Below, in pieces: positions 1 to 12,400 of a stretch of 64,000 nt of DNA. Origin of the DNA: Hippasteria phrygiana (Eukaryota > Echinodermata > Asteroidea > Valvatida > Goniasteridae); assembly GCA_037893225.1 (NCBI GenBank), contig JAZGUH010000412.1, forward strand, positions 1,922,001-1,986,000, written 5' to 3'. The notes under the pieces were generated by a model that worked only from the letters and a program-made list of their open reading frames with translations, had not been told where the DNA came from and ran no database searches. Made by a program: the position numbers and the translations under genes. Each line of letters opens with the position of its first letter. Positions within the stretch are counted from its first letter, which is position 1.

Positions 1-154
1 ACGAGTGACAACTTGGACACAATGACACGCCGTACGAGTAAATTTCCGTGAAAATTGACACACATTGTGTGTATTTATTTTATTATTCAAACCGCAAAAG
101 TGGGTAACTTCAAACACTAAGTTAGTTAGTTAACACGCTTTAATGTGTAAAATG

Positions 155-867
155 GGGAAAGAATTACTCACGAAATGAGTTAACACTACGCAAGAAGGTG
201 AGTTCCTTTACATTCTTAGGAAGTCATTTGACACACCATTGATACAGCTACTGGGTAGACTGGTCCAATAATTACTCACTAAATGAGTTACCCTATGCAA
301 AACGGCGAGTTCTTTTACATTCTAAGCAAGTCATTCCAAACAATATTTATACAGCTACTGGGTAGAATGGGTCTGTAATTACTCACTAAATGAGTTAAAC
401 TATGCGAAAAGGTGAGTTTCTTTACATTCTAAGTATGCCACTCAAAACAATAATTATATACAGCTACTGGGCAGAATGGGTCGGTAATTATCCACTAAAT
501 GAGTTTAAACTATGCAAAGTGAGTTCCTTTACATTCTAAGCAAGTTACTCAAAACAATTTGTATACAGCTACTGAGTAGAATGGGTCGGTAATAAATCAC
601 TAAATCAGTTTAAACTATGCAAGAAGGTGCATTCTTTTACATTCCTAGCAAGTCACTCAACACAATATTTATACAACTGCTGGCAGAATGGGTTGTACCC
701 ACTATAAAAAAATTGAGTTCAAACTATGCAAGAAGGTGAGTTCTTTTACATTCTAAGCAAGCGACTCAAAACAATATTTATACAGCTACTGGGCAGAATG
801 GGTGGGTAATTACTCACTAATTGAGTTTAAACTATGCACGAAGGTGAGTTACTTTACATTCCTAATG
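155..867. repeat. Tandem repeat, ~107-bp unit, about 6-7 copies
   Basis: A unit beginning with TTACTCACTAAATGAGTT, followed by a 'gtgagttcttttacattctaagcaagtc' type block and a 'cagctactgggcagaatggg' type block, recurs near 162, 268, 375, 485, 592, 702 and 806. Copies differ by scattered substitutions and small deletions. The array probably continues left of the window in diverged form. There is no coding potential and no spacer/repeat alternation. Confidence 0.85.
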
Positions 868-2248
868 TATATACGCCACATCGAAAACAAAGTAGCATGT
901 CACGAGACATATACATGTGTACCATGGCCTCCACGACACCAGTGACCTCAAAAGCTTTGATGACTGACTCTGCAGATATCACAAATCATGTTGCTTTGAG
1001 ATGATGATGTCCTCCTCAGTGTGTGAAATGTGCGGCTCAACCAGGGATGATCCTTCCTACAAAATAGTTTGTAATACAAAAAAGTAATTAACTAATTGTT
1101 TATCTTCAACGTCCATTGTGTTTGTACAACAAAAACCCCGCACCTACCAGGGAACGCATTCTATAAGAATTTTGAAAAAGTAAAAAAATTACTAAGTTCC
1201 CTGCATATTTTGTGAGTTTCTTGCATCATGCTTGACACAATAGCCCTAATGAGGTTAATGATGAGACAGCTATAAAAGGTATATACAAAAACTTGATTGG
1301 ATTGTATAGAGGAGGGAAGCCTTAAACCATGTAAACGTAGCTCCTTGGGTTTGCTTCATGTACAGAACGTGTAGGCCTATGTCGTCCACATTAAAACTGG
1401 ATCATAGGCCTACAATAAATTTAGATTCCCAAAACAAATATGTTACCATTGATTGTAACCTCTTTAAGACACAGAAACAAAACGTAAGCAACTGGATTAT
1501 AACAAACCTGCTCACCGTGACAAATCAGTTGACTCCTCCTCTTCTTGATAAAGAAAGCTGGCAAAAACAGCATTGCTCCCTGTAGTCTCCGTCTAATTCT
1601 GTTGGAAAGAGTTATGATGTTGAATGATTGAATTTACACTACAAAAATAGAGGTATTTTAAACTACACTTTTACAAAAATTTTGGAATTTTTTTCAGCTT
1701 AAGAGTGAGTAAAGTTGGCATGTTTATGTGGGGAACTGGAAGTATTTGCTTTTAATGTGTTTAGGCGGCTGGAAGGGAGAATACCATTTCGTGCCTGGTA
1801 GCATTCAAGTTTAAGTGGGGCTCTTCCGCCCATTATAATAAATCCCCATTGTTGCATGTGGGTGCACTTGACGGAGCGCATTGGTTTTGAGCCTTGCGGC
1901 CGCTGGTGATAGGGCCCTTGGCCCGAGCTCTCTCTTTTTCCGTCAATTTTGGCTGTGTGCTGGTGAATCTGGTCGCATCAAACTTTTCCTTGTTGGGGGC
2001 TAAGCCTGCAACTTATTGGGGATCACACCACCTTGACCTAAATAGGTATGAATCGTAGCTTCAGTTAGTGTGATTTAATTGTAAACTAGAGACTGTATTT
2101 CCACAATCGGCGCTGGTTTTGTGCGTCTTAAGTAAATCTTGACGAGGTCTTTTACGTGCACATTTTATATGCTCACGTACGTATTGTATTGTGTTCCAAT
2201 GTGCGTGTATTATTGTATCAGGTCTCGTGTGCACGATGTTATGCCATG
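868..2248. other. Non-coding stretch, nothing recognised
   Basis: AT-rich DNA with only short open frames on both strands. I see no domain, splice-bounded exon, RNA gene or clear inverted repeat. The 75-codon frame at 1358-1585 has no recognisable motif and is treated as chance. Confidence 0.5.
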
Positions 2249-2917
2249 TAGACTATGGGGCATGGTCCGTTTATCCACTCCCAAAACAATTTCTGTGGCC
2301 CCCATCTTGGCACTACCTGAAATATGTTTTGAAATTGAGGTTTTGTGTGTCTGATTAGAACCCCCCTACTTCCCAAGCTCAGGGGTGGGGCATTAGTGGG
2401 ATCCCTGCCCAAACGCAAAACCGCAGACACGCCCCCTTCTTTTACATTTGTTTTACATATCATTGTTCTTATTTTATTTAGAATAGCTTATGACCACATA
2501 AATTTACCACACCAACTATTTGTGTGTTCCTTGTCTTGTTTTCAGTGTTTAAAATGTTCAAATTGATACTTTGAATGAATACAAAGAAGTGACAATTTCA
2601 ATAGCTGCCCCTTCCTCCGCCCACTCAAAATGGCCGCCGTGGCATTGCAAAATTTGGCAGATTTTACTCTAAATAGATTTTTAAATGCATTTCTATTTAC
2701 AGGCCGGATCAAATTTGCTCAATGGAGGGGCAAGCATTGCAGCAAACTACTACAGTATTATAACGTATTATAATCAATAGTCTGCAGCAGCAATATGCTA
2801 TACATGTATATAGTAATTTCAAAATTTGAGCTTGCTCAACGATATCAAGTATGCAATTCATAAATGCTCGTTCAACATGGTTTCGATCAAAAGATAAAAG
2901 AAAATGGATTTTGGGTT

Positions 2918-3080
2918 TTCACGAAGAGACGAATTCGAACTCCGTGTTATACAATAGGGTTGCGAGGGGCAAAATTTCCCAGAAATGGATATTAGGTTTT
3001 TACGAAGAGACAAATGACACTCTGTGAGGCAAAACGGGCCATTTCTGGCTTCTAAGTTTTCACAAAGAGACAAATGTATT
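2918..3080. repeat. Short degenerate tandem repeat
   Basis: Three copies of a motif close to TTTTCACGAAGAGACAAATG lie at about 2918, 2998 and 3057, spaced 60-80 bp. No function is suggested. Confidence 0.4.
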
Positions 3081-3547
3081 AATCCATGAATAACTCTGTA
3101 ATTAATTGACTTATCGCTCAGCTGCCAATGACTTGTGAAAGACCGAGAACTGAACTTTAACATAGTGTCAACAATGAATCAACATGTGGTATAAATACAG
3201 GTAATATCTTCAATTTTAAAAATGAGAAGCTTAAAACCTGATTTTCTTGTAACTTTAGTTTAGTGCGGAGAGGCAAAATTCGTCTGTTCGTGAAAACTGT
3301 GACGGTATGTTGACACCAAATGTGGTCTTACCTCATGCAAACAAAATGTGTAGGGTCGCAATAAAGACCCTAGTGGTCTTTAGTATGACCGCAATGTGCA
3401 TATATCGGATTAACTAGTTTGTTTTGGAAACGCTGTGAAACATGCATATTCAACACGAATGAGAAACAATGTCCTGGCCTTTTGTTTTGTTTGCAAAACA
3501 AACCGGACAATCCGTGTTTGCAGGAGTTTTGGAATAAAAGAGGAAAG

Positions 3548-3935
3548 ATTTTACTTTAATACTCCCCACCAAAATCGGTAAGGAACAGCAAATCTTGGAA
3601 AATAACCATCCATCTGTGTTCATAATTGTATAAACACTTGGCACAACCTTTAATTTTGAGAATTTTGTTGGGACATTTTAGTGCAATATAGGGGAAGAAA
3701 GTTTGTGTTTTCTGTGTTAGAACTTTCTTGGCACCATGTATAGTCACTCAATGTGTTCACATACATGTTGATTTCTTTCTCATTTTTTACAGATTTTGCG
3801 GACATAAATCTTGAAATAACAGGTTGTGCCACATGTTTAGACAGTTGTTATCAAAGAGGGTTGGTTATTTTCCAAGATGTTGCTGTTCTTGACCGGTTTT
3901 GGTGGGGTATTAAAGTAAAATCTTTCCGTCCACTT
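3548..3935. repeat. Palindromic MITE-like repeat, ~140-bp arms
   Basis: The left arm, starting with AAGATTTTACTTTAATAC and a 'cccaccaaaa' block, is repeated in reverse complement on the right, ending near 3935. Arms match at roughly 75-80% and enclose about 110 bp. It lies inside the larger 2251-4741 element. No coding sequence is recognised. Confidence 0.6.
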
Positions 3936-5559
3936 CAACATGTTCCAGTGTACGTACATAATTATAGGGGCTAGGCCTAACGTTAGTATAAACATATTCT
4001 TAATCTTAGTGGAAGTGGGGACAAGGTTTCACTCACAGAATGCTCCTTTAATAACATCCTAATGCGCACCGAGTAATGCAATATAAAAATTGAAATTGAG
4101 TCATAAAAATAAGGTGGACTACATGCGTGCATGTTTACGTACGAACGCATTGGCAACATCGGCTTGATTTCCCACTAAATCTTTCCAAATGGAAACATAA
4201 TTCACAAATTTTCCCCATGTTTTGTTGGTGCATGAAGGAAGGAACCTTCCTCCATGGTTGGTGCACGGTTTGATTTCACCGGATATCCCGGGGGAATGGG
4301 CAAAACAAACACGTTCATGACGTTTTGACGATTTCTGTGACTGAGAGAACTTATCATCAGACGTGTCACTACGACGCCATCTTGTCACGCTACCGCTTTC
4401 TCACTTGCAGGCGCACTTCATAAGGAAGACGGTGATTAGTCGAGCGACAATGCATGGCATATTTGCCTGTTATATTGACCAATCGCGTCAATCGTCGAGC
4501 GTGGCAACGGTGTCAAATAGAACAGACCGTTTTATTGGTAGAGATGTATTTTCATTTGCCATTTCTTTGCTGTATAAATTCACCAACCTTTTTACAAATT
4601 ACAAAGGAATGCCCCATCCACTGCCGTGGGAACTAATAGAATATGTTTCTATAAATACTAGGGTTAATTTTAAGGCCAGTTTCAGGTAGTGCCAAGAAGG
4701 GGGCTACAAGGTGAGCGTTCCGGACGTCATGCCCCATAGTCTAATGTGGGTGACCTCTGATCTTCGTCATTATTGTCTGGCCTGCTAGCCTTGGCTGCAG
4801 TCGCAATACATAATCTGGGTGCCGCATCATTTTCAAGTATATTTATACATGTAGCACATGCATGATTATCCTTGAGTATACTTATTTAAAGAGGAACTAA
4901 AACCAATTTGCATTTTTCTACTTTAGTGGCTTTTCTGAGAGCTTATGCCTCCCCAAACCTAACAAAGTAGGTTTGAAGAGTTTATGCATGGATTTGGCAA
5001 TTTTAGAGAAGTTTTACTTTGGAGTCGCTTTCGCTCAGAATCAGAAAAGCTCGGGGTCAACCGCGTGTTTACAATCCAATCGTGTGACGTAGCTGCGTGG
5101 AGATAGATGACGTCACTATGCGAGTGCCCATTGTGTTTGCGTGCGTGCATGTCTACTAAGTACTATGTGTTGGGTTTTGTCCTAATTTTCTTGTTCCTGG
5201 TGGTGCATTATTGCATGAACGTTGCACTGATGAGTTTGTATATATTATTATATTATCCCCCTCCCCCGAAGACCCTTCGCTGCCTGCGCCCATGGCGCCC
5301 CGACACAAGTATTTTTTTTTATCACGAATTGGTTGCAATGCCCACTAATGAAAATTTTGCTGTTTAGACGCTGCCGGACACCCCAACAATCGGTAGCAAT
5401 CTGTACTCTAAACATCATCAATGACCATTTTAATACTTACTCGTGCCCTCTCCCTTTTCCGGAAAGCACCTCCAGATCGCATACGTCGTCGCTTAAAAGG
5501 CGATGGTGTCGCGCTGCGTGATCGACTCCTGCTCCCATCTTCAACATCGGCTTGGTCGT

Positions 5560-6250
5560 GTTATAGCGGCAAAACAAATTACGTGTGCTCGAGGCACACC
5601 ACTCCCGTGCGGGTCACCGGGGCCTCCGCGCCGCTGGACGGCGGGGAAAAATTACGTGTCCCGCTGGCCGTGCCGGTCCCTCGGAAAATCGAACCCGAAG
5701 TTCGACTTCGGACCGCAGCAGCGGGCGCAGGCGCCAGCCGTGCCGTCTAACTGCGGCCTGATTCCAGCGTGCTCGGGCCGATGGTGTCCGCCGGGCCGGC
5801 ACGGCAGGGCCGAGCGCGGCCACCCTCCGGTACCCCCAGTCGGTGACATGGCTGAACCCGCCATTGGACAGTGCGCAAAATCTGCCGTTCGCACCTCCCG
5901 CTGTCGGGTGCCCCGGGTCTGACGGGGCCCAGCGGAGCGCCGTACGGCGGGGTGGGAGCTCCGTCCCGCTCGCCGGACTCTGCCCAACCCGGACTCTGAC
6001 GTGGATTTTCGGCCCGTCTGACTGGCCCGCAAAATCGGGTTGAAGGCCCGGAGTCCCTACCGGCACTTTTTCTCTCCCGGAACCCCGTCTTTGTACACTT
6101 TTTCTCCATCCGGGCTCGGCCCCTCTCCTCGCCGCCCGGCACTCGACCGGGCTGCCGGGGTGCGTTTTGGCCGGCCCTCCGGACCCTCTCCCGACTGCCT
6201 GCCGGAGGTACCCTCTCCTCTCTGCGCAACGGGCGTACCGAGCCCAAGTT
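5560..6250. other. GC-rich core of the TTAA element, possibly ribosomal intergenic spacer
   Basis: Composition jumps to clearly above 60% GC compared with AT-rich surroundings. Open frames on both strands here are a by-product of the GC content; none shows a domain. Identity as spacer is inferred only from the adjoining 6250-6515 block. Confidence 0.3.
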
Positions 6251-6515
6251 TTTCAGATTTCTCCACAGCAAAGGGTGCCCCTCTGTCAGTCTTTACTCTC
6301 CTATTCTCTTCTCTCCCCTCCTATTCTCTCCCCTACTCTACTCTCTCTTCCCTTCCTTCCTTCAACTCCCCGGCCGGCCTGCCTGCCTGCCTGCCTGCCT
6401 GCCGAAAGATTCGCCCGTCTGCGGCGCGGGCAAATCCCCCCTTCTCTCTGTCTCTTCTCTCCCTTCCTTTCTTTCCCCAACTGCCTGCCTGCCTGCCTGC
6501 CGAAAGATACAATTT
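6250..6515 (-). other. 28S rRNA 3'-external-spacer-like sequence
   Basis: Read on the minus strand, the block near 6440-6395 runs GGGATTTGCCCGCGCCG, then CGGGCGAATCTTTCGGC, followed by (GGCA)n and GA-rich tracts. The same order directly follows the recognisable 28S rRNA 3' end at 30420-30117. The (TGCC)n microsatellites at 6377-6402 and 6480-6502 flank two copies of the GCCGAAAGAT motif. This is most simply a dispersed fragment of the ribosomal repeat just beyond the end of 28S. Confidence 0.5.
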
Positions 6516-7115
6516 CATCTTCACAGTCTTTCGTAAAATGTTCCTTACATAATAAACCATTTCGTCAGCCTAAAGTCAGATCGCGTTGTTTCCACAAACC
6601 GAACCCACTGCCGTCGTTGTTTCCCATCAACTTTGGGGAATCTTTAAAAAGATAGGGTCGGATTTTTGTCCGTATTTCTTGTGCAGCCACCTACCACACA
6701 CATTCTCGGCATAATACTTATTAACTTTAATACATTCGAGATCCGAATAACTCCAAAAGTAAGCTAGGAAGGCCGTGAATTCGGCAAAAAATGCCAAGAA
6801 AGTACGACCAGCTGACGACGAAAATGTCATAAAACACACGTGGATGATAGTACCAACACGCTGCAGACGTGATGGCTGCACGGCTGGGTAAGCGCACACA
6901 CGTCATAAGGTCATATGCATACATTTGCATCCCTAATGACCTTTTCAGGAATTGAGACCAAACGCTCACTCCAAGGGGCAATTTAAGTCCATTTTTTGTC
7001 AATGAAATAAATTTTAATCGTTCTTTACCAATTTGTATTCGGTTAGAAGAATATACAAGCTATCAGAAAAGGCAATAAAGTGGAAAAATACAAATTGGTT
7101 TTAGTTCCTCTTTAA

Positions 7116-8160
7116 TCTTTTGTTATACTGACAGTGTACTCTAGCATACTATGGCACAGGTTTAATTTATTTTTATCGCAGACCTTACCGTCCTGGGTGA
7201 TTGTAAAGCATGTGACACACCTATATCTGTCTCATACCACAGGGGCATACTTTTGTGTTGGGTGAGTAGGATTGTTTATAGTTACCAATATAATTACATG
7301 TGATTATAAATAATTAAGTTAAAGCTTATGAAACATACCACACGAGATAGAGTGTGATTACCAATTTATCCGAGTTATTTTATTCTGCTTTTGCCGGGGT
7401 TTCTTTTTATGGCTAACATTAAATAGAACACCGATTGCACCCTACTTAAGTGCATCGGCCTGATAGTGTTCTTCCCCGGGTCCGGGGATCGTCTCCCCTT
7501 CCCCGTCCGTGCATACGTGTGGACAACACGCCCTCGCGTGTCACTACATTTATATTTTGCCTGTTTCAGCACTCAATGTCTAGCGTTACTACTGCAACGT
7601 TATTCTGACCCGACAGAGGCTACATCGTGGCTTTCATGGCGGCAGTCATGCTGGCACAAAGTATCCATCATTCCGCTTCGCTGTGATTTGCATTTTATTG
7701 AGAAAAGAATATGCAGCAGTAGGCCTACTACGACTAGATCGTGTCTATTATTACATACGAAAAAAGGGAAGAGGTAACCGATGTGGCACATACCTTGTAT
7801 TCATTGAAGAGGCTGTATCTGCAACATACAAGAAGCGTGGTCGGCCCGATCATGTACCGCCTAAACGTTAATAACGTTAAGCCAGAAGTTCACGTAACTG
7901 CGCGCAGCAGAGCAAGAGGCACACAATGCTCTGACTTTTTCAAGGCGCACGGAGTGTCATAACATAAGGCCAAAGGGATACGTTCTGATTGCTATAGATT
8001 GGTAGACTTGGTAAAAGACTAGTGTATTCTGTCACAGAGCCAGCGCGCGGGTTGCCGTGGTAGTTTTGGCATCAATCCAAATACTGCTGTATTATAATTG
8101 GTCAAAAGTTTTATTGGCGCGGTTATCAAAACTCTGCTCGTGCGTAAAATGACGCGTCTT
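7116..8160. other. Non-coding stretch, nothing recognised
   Basis: Only short unsupported open frames are present (for example 7466-7777). No RNA gene or repeat edge is recognised. Confidence 0.45.
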
Positions 8161-8162
8161 CT

Positions 8163-8560
8163 GAGTACGAAAGGTACGATCATTGATCGTCAAAAATAAA
8201 TTTACACACGGCCATGTTTCATGACTCGTATAATTAGTCAACCACAATTTGACTATGCAAATGCATAACATTAGGGATAGCTTACCCACCTCAATCGACT
8301 CGTGTATACATGTTACGACGCACACATGAGTCACAATGGCGCACACGCATGTACAAGTCATGTAACTCACACGTCTGAGTTAGGCATATAGCAAAAAGTG
8401 ATTTATGCAGTTTCTGCATCAAACAACTCATACGAAGGGTACGATAATTAACCGTCGAAAATCAACTTACACATGGGCGTGTTTCATGACTCGTGTAACA
8501 AGTCGGCCACAATTTGACTCTGAAAATGCATAAAATTAGAGATGGTTTACCCACGCTACG
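8163..8560. repeat. Two direct copies of a ~138-bp repeat
   Basis: Copy 1 (about 8163-8300) and copy 2 (about 8430-8555) share an ordered series of blocks including CATGTTTCATGACTCGT, CCACAATTTGACT and 'ttacccac'. They match at about 80%. The 6.3-kb element starting at 8561 begins just past the end of copy 2. Confidence 0.65.
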
Positions 8561-8717
8561 AGTGGGGCGGCATAGCAAACCTATTGTGCACTTTGTGATA
8601 AAAGCACCAAATTTGGCACAGGGATAGACTTATACATTAAAAATAAATCTGGATATTTGGGCATCTCTGATTTGGTTCTTGACGGCTGTGGCAGCCATCT
8701 TACAAAATGGCTGCCAA
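8561..8717 (+). repeat. Left terminal inverted repeat of the 6.3-kb element
   Basis: It begins AGTGGGGCGGCATAGC and is about 80-85% identical by eye to the reverse complement of 14692-14855. Its inner end is itself a small hairpin: GGCAGCCAT paired with ATGGCTGCC across an 8-base loop. Confidence 0.8.
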
Positions 8718-9049
8718 ACCATATGGTCAGTGTGCGGAACTGCTTAATTTAAAGGGATTAGAGGTGTAAACAGAACACTTTGAAGCTCTAGGAGACTATG
8801 TTTAATGATCAATAATAGTAATTACACTAAAGAGGTTACCAAACAGCTATTTTAGTAATACAGTGATGTGTAAATACCACAGAAATTTTGTTTTATTAAT
8901 GATATACTAAGAATGCCCAACTAGTCAGTTGAAAATTATTACTTTACTTGGCCCATATAATCTGTATATTCTGAGTGGAAACTCAAAATTAAGTTTGATT
9001 GTTAATCATGTTCAGTGATATGATGGAATTTGCGTCGGGGGTAATGATG

Positions 9050-9292
9050 TAAATTAGAACAGAGATATTTTTTCTCTTTTGGCCTTTTTTCCCGACGTAA
9101 TGTTCACAGGCTTACTCGGGCTGCACTACTAAGCAGGAGGTCGTGGGTTCCGAGTCCCGCCCGAGTAAGCCTGTGAATTTTTTTCACACAGGCTCTCGGA
9201 AAGCACTGAGCATACAGTGCTTCATACATTACGTCGGGAAAAGGGCAAAAGAGAAAACAAATTCTCTGTTCTAATTTAATCATGTTCAATTA
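9050..9292. mobile_element. Palindromic MITE with a tRNA-like centre
   Basis: Outer arms (AAATTAGAACAGAG and its complement at the right end, with a 'cccgacgtaatgt' block) and inner arms (CAGGCTTACTCGGG versus CCCGAGTAAGCCTG) make a hairpin of about 240 bp. Between the inner arms, 'aagcaggaggtcgtgggttccgagtcccg' resembles the variable/T-arm part of a tRNA with a B-box-like segment. There is no A box or complete cloverleaf, so it is not called as a tRNA gene. It lies inside the 6.3-kb TIR element, downstream of its gene. Confidence 0.6.
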
Positions 9293-9463
9293 ATCAGTTG
9301 GAAAGTACAGAGTCCTCAAGAGTATTTAACAGTTTAATCAAGAGACAATGTGACGATCATTCAATCTGATGCAGTTGTCATAAGATATTGTAGTTAAGAT
9401 CTGATTAGAGCTCAACAATGTCACATTCATAGCTGTAATCATGTATCATTGGAGGCCATGGTG

Positions 9464-12400
9464 TCAATTCTGCAAACATTCTCCCTCGCACACGCACAGG
9501 GCTGTGCATTCAAGTGCAGCTTTTCTGCATTTGCAGCGCTTCACACAACCCTTCTTGCACTTGCATGAAACTAGCTCATTGCAGGTCTGGGATGCCTCAG
9601 GTAGTGTCGTCCAGTGTGGCCTGTACAAACCCTCATCTGTCTTGGTCCAGCACCAGTCGGTTGGTGACGGTAGCTCTGGTGATGGTAGCAGTGTTTGGCC
9701 CCACACATGACCTCCCTGATAGGCTGCTCTTTTCACATGCTGCACCAGAGCTGCCCTGGTCGGTGGTATCAGCTACACATTATTCTTCCTTGCAAAGAGT
9801 TTCTTTCGTGCCTTGTCAACGTCTGTGCATGTGCTTGTTCTGTCATACAGCAGGATAACAAACCTGTCAATGATGTGCATGACATCTTCTTGTATGTCAC
9901 TTGGTGCACAAGACAACTTCAACAGTGCATCTGTGAATTCTGGCAGCACATTCCAAACTGACCAGGCAGTCTTCTTACCATGCCCAGCGAAGCTTGACAC
10001 AGTGTCACACCCTGTCAGAGCATGGAACATTGGAAGTGCTCATGCCTTCTCTGTTCCAATGCTTGCTGCCAGTTCATGGGCTGGCAGGTACCGAAAATGC
10101 TGGTCAGTCCCAAATGCCAGCCACAGTTCATCTCCGTGTTGTAGTTCCTGTGCCACAGACACGGCCAACACTACAACGTCTGTGTCAACAGTCCGGATCA
10201 GTATCTTGTGGTGGCCCTGCTGTGCAGCATGTGATGCATGCAGCAACATACGACTATCGGCTTCTTCCTGCAATGGTGGCTTACTGAGAACTCCCTCTCC
10301 ATCAGTTATTACAAGCTGCTTTCCTTCCTGGTCAAACCACTCGAGGAGAGCTTCCGACAGGAATCTGAATAGCTCAGTCTTGTTACTGTCCACTCGGAGG
10401 AAGCTTTGCCAGTTTCCGGGTATGGCTGCTGCAGCCACCACACGTCTGCGCACTCCTTGCCCACGTTTGGCTCTTGTTGTACCTTTCAGTGAATCCACAA
10501 CATAGCTGTCCCACACCAGGTCCAGGCGTAATGCATTTTGAAGCCTTGTGGACAGGTACGGGATGAAGATTTGTTGGGCATACTCATCAAAGTTCTTAGC
10601 AGCAGCTGGCTTCAACATCTGGATGACGACAGCCCCATCAAGAACTATAGAAGTTGTAGCAGGTGCATTTGACCGGGCCTCAGAAAGGTCTTCCAAGCAT
10701 GAAAGCAGGCGACTCTTGTCACTTTGACGGAGGTTTCCACCGTCAGAGAGTGCTGGGGGGAATGCCTGATTCTCATGGCGAAAGGACTCCTTCAGGTTTC
10801 CGTCCCTTGTCTGGCAACCAATGTACAGTCGTGAAAAGAGTACTACGTCATTCTTCAGCGAGGCCAGCTTCTCCTTACCTTTACTTGCAGTTTTCGGGGT
10901 GGAATTTCCAAACACCTTTAATTTTTTTGCGATGAATGACATCCTCGATGGGCTTGGTTCTTTCCACCAGACATTCTTTTGTGAAGGCCTTGAATTGATC
11001 TTGACCAATCCTCTTCACATTCCGGACAGTATCAACTGCTGCAGGACGTGCAATTTCCTTTGTGTCAAGGACAATCAGGTCCATGCTTTCTTCCCCAAAG
11101 GGGTTACCAAGCTCTTCGATCACGGTGACAAGGGAGCGGGCATCTTTGACAAATGAGGTCTGCACACTTGCTGTCTGGTCGTGGTGACGTGTGTCCATTC
11201 CCCTTCCCCAGTGCTGTTGTCCATCTTGAAATTCGTTTATGGCGCTGGCAACCTCTGGTCCAGCAACCATCCAACGGCGTAGGGCACTGGGATTGTCAGT
11301 AAGGCCAACCACTCCACCATCCCCTTTGATGCAGACATTATTATGTTCATGTGCTTGGTCAATGGCGATTGAAGAGAACACCTTCTTCGTCTTCTGGACA
11401 GTGAAGTTGCCAGCCCTGAATTCCCTGGCTACCTCTGGGTGCTTCGTTGACAATTCAGCCATGTCCCTGAGGTGAACAGGGACCCATCTCGCATAGTTAG
11501 TGTGGTCTAGGGCATGAAACCAGGGTGCAAGTTCCGTCAAGGCGTCGAGGTACATCGTGAACGATGCCTGTCTGACAGAGCGAACATAGACCAGTACCAA
11601 CAATTCTAGCTCCAGCACAGTTGCCCAGTACTGGAACTGAGAATAGGCCTGCTCTCTTTGGCTGCACCACTCTTCAAAGGCTTCTTCATCCCCTGCGTCA
11701 GCCGGATGCATCGGACGGTAATGATTGTAGGCACGTTGTTGCAGGATGTACAGTGCAGCTGCTGTGACTTGGTGCGTTCGTCTTGTGCGGGCGATGTGGG
11801 CAGCTCGCAAGAAGGAGTCGGCAGTCCCTGGCGTTGCAATTTCAGCTTGCACTAGTGCTTGCACCCATCCACTTCCTTCCAACCAGTCCCCAAGTGTTTT
11901 CAATGCTGCCATCTCGATGTGGAGCCCACCAAACATCACTACCAGCTTGTCTTCACCATAGTTTCAGGCCACCTCCACTGAATTTGCTTGGCCAGGGCAA
12001 ACAGTGGCTGATCGAGGGTAACTATTGGTGTCTGTCCTGGATTCAAATTCTCCACAGCATTCCTCACAACATCCATTGAGTGCCGTACCATGGCCACTGT
12101 ATGGGCACTATCCAAGAAGAGAGGAAGCAGGGCAGTGGGACAGATAACTCAAGCTGCTGGTGGCTGGCGGCTGGCATGAAACGCAGCCCAAGATGTGTTA
12201 TCCTCTGTCCCAGTTTTGTCTTCAAGGACCTGCCTTGCATGCTCTAACCACAAATATTCCTCCTCAGTCTGCTGTTTGAAGTCATCTCTGCCCAGGGACG
12301 CCACAGTAGCAGCTGGGACAGACGACTTCTTGATACTGGTGGTGACCGGGGGCACATTAGTGTAGTAGGGAGGCAAGTGGCTGATGGTCTTGGGGCTTGC

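Larger units (their letters stand above)
2251..4741. mobile_element. Non-coding DNA element with ~85-bp imperfect terminal inverted repeats
   Basis: The left arm from 2251 starts GACTATGGGGCATG and includes a 'cttggcactacctgaaa' block. The right arm is its reverse complement, ending at 4741 (CCCCATAGTC). TA flanks both ends (2249-2250 and 4742-4743); ATG flanks are an alternative reading if the TIR is taken as TAGACTATGG. Arms are roughly 75-80% alike by eye. No transposase frame is visible inside, so it would be non-autonomous. A separate palindrome (3548-3935) is nested within. The superfamily is not assignable; TA flanks would fit Tc1/mariner-like elements. Confidence 0.5.
4890..7111. mobile_element. 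TTAA-flanked DNA element (Kolobok-like) carrying rDNA-spacer-like cargo
   Basis: The unit begins AGAGGAACTAAAACC at 4890 and ends with its reverse complement at 7111. TTAA lies directly outside both ends (4886-4889 and 7112-7115). The inverted repeats match well over at least 55 bp. The terminus closely resembles that of the THAP-bearing element at 34687-36429 (AGAGCAACTAAAAC) and they also share a subterminal 'ttatgcctcccc' block, so both belong to one group. TTAA target duplications are known for Kolobok and piggyBac; the THAP link favours Kolobok. No transposase is seen here. The middle is very GC-rich and resembles ribosomal intergenic spacer, so this looks like a non-autonomous copy with captured DNA. 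Confidence 0.75.

Noticed and set aside
155..867. Regular repeats that might suggest a CRISPR array
   Set aside because: Units are directly tandem with no unique spacers, imperfect, and in a eukaryotic context.
5503..6271. Several overlapping open frames of 110-175 codons on both strands
   Set aside because: They arise from the high GC content; no domain and compositional symmetry on both strands.
9118..9175. Possible tRNA gene
   Set aside because: Only the variable/T-arm-like part with a B-box-like segment is present; no A box, no acceptor pairing independent of the MITE palindrome.
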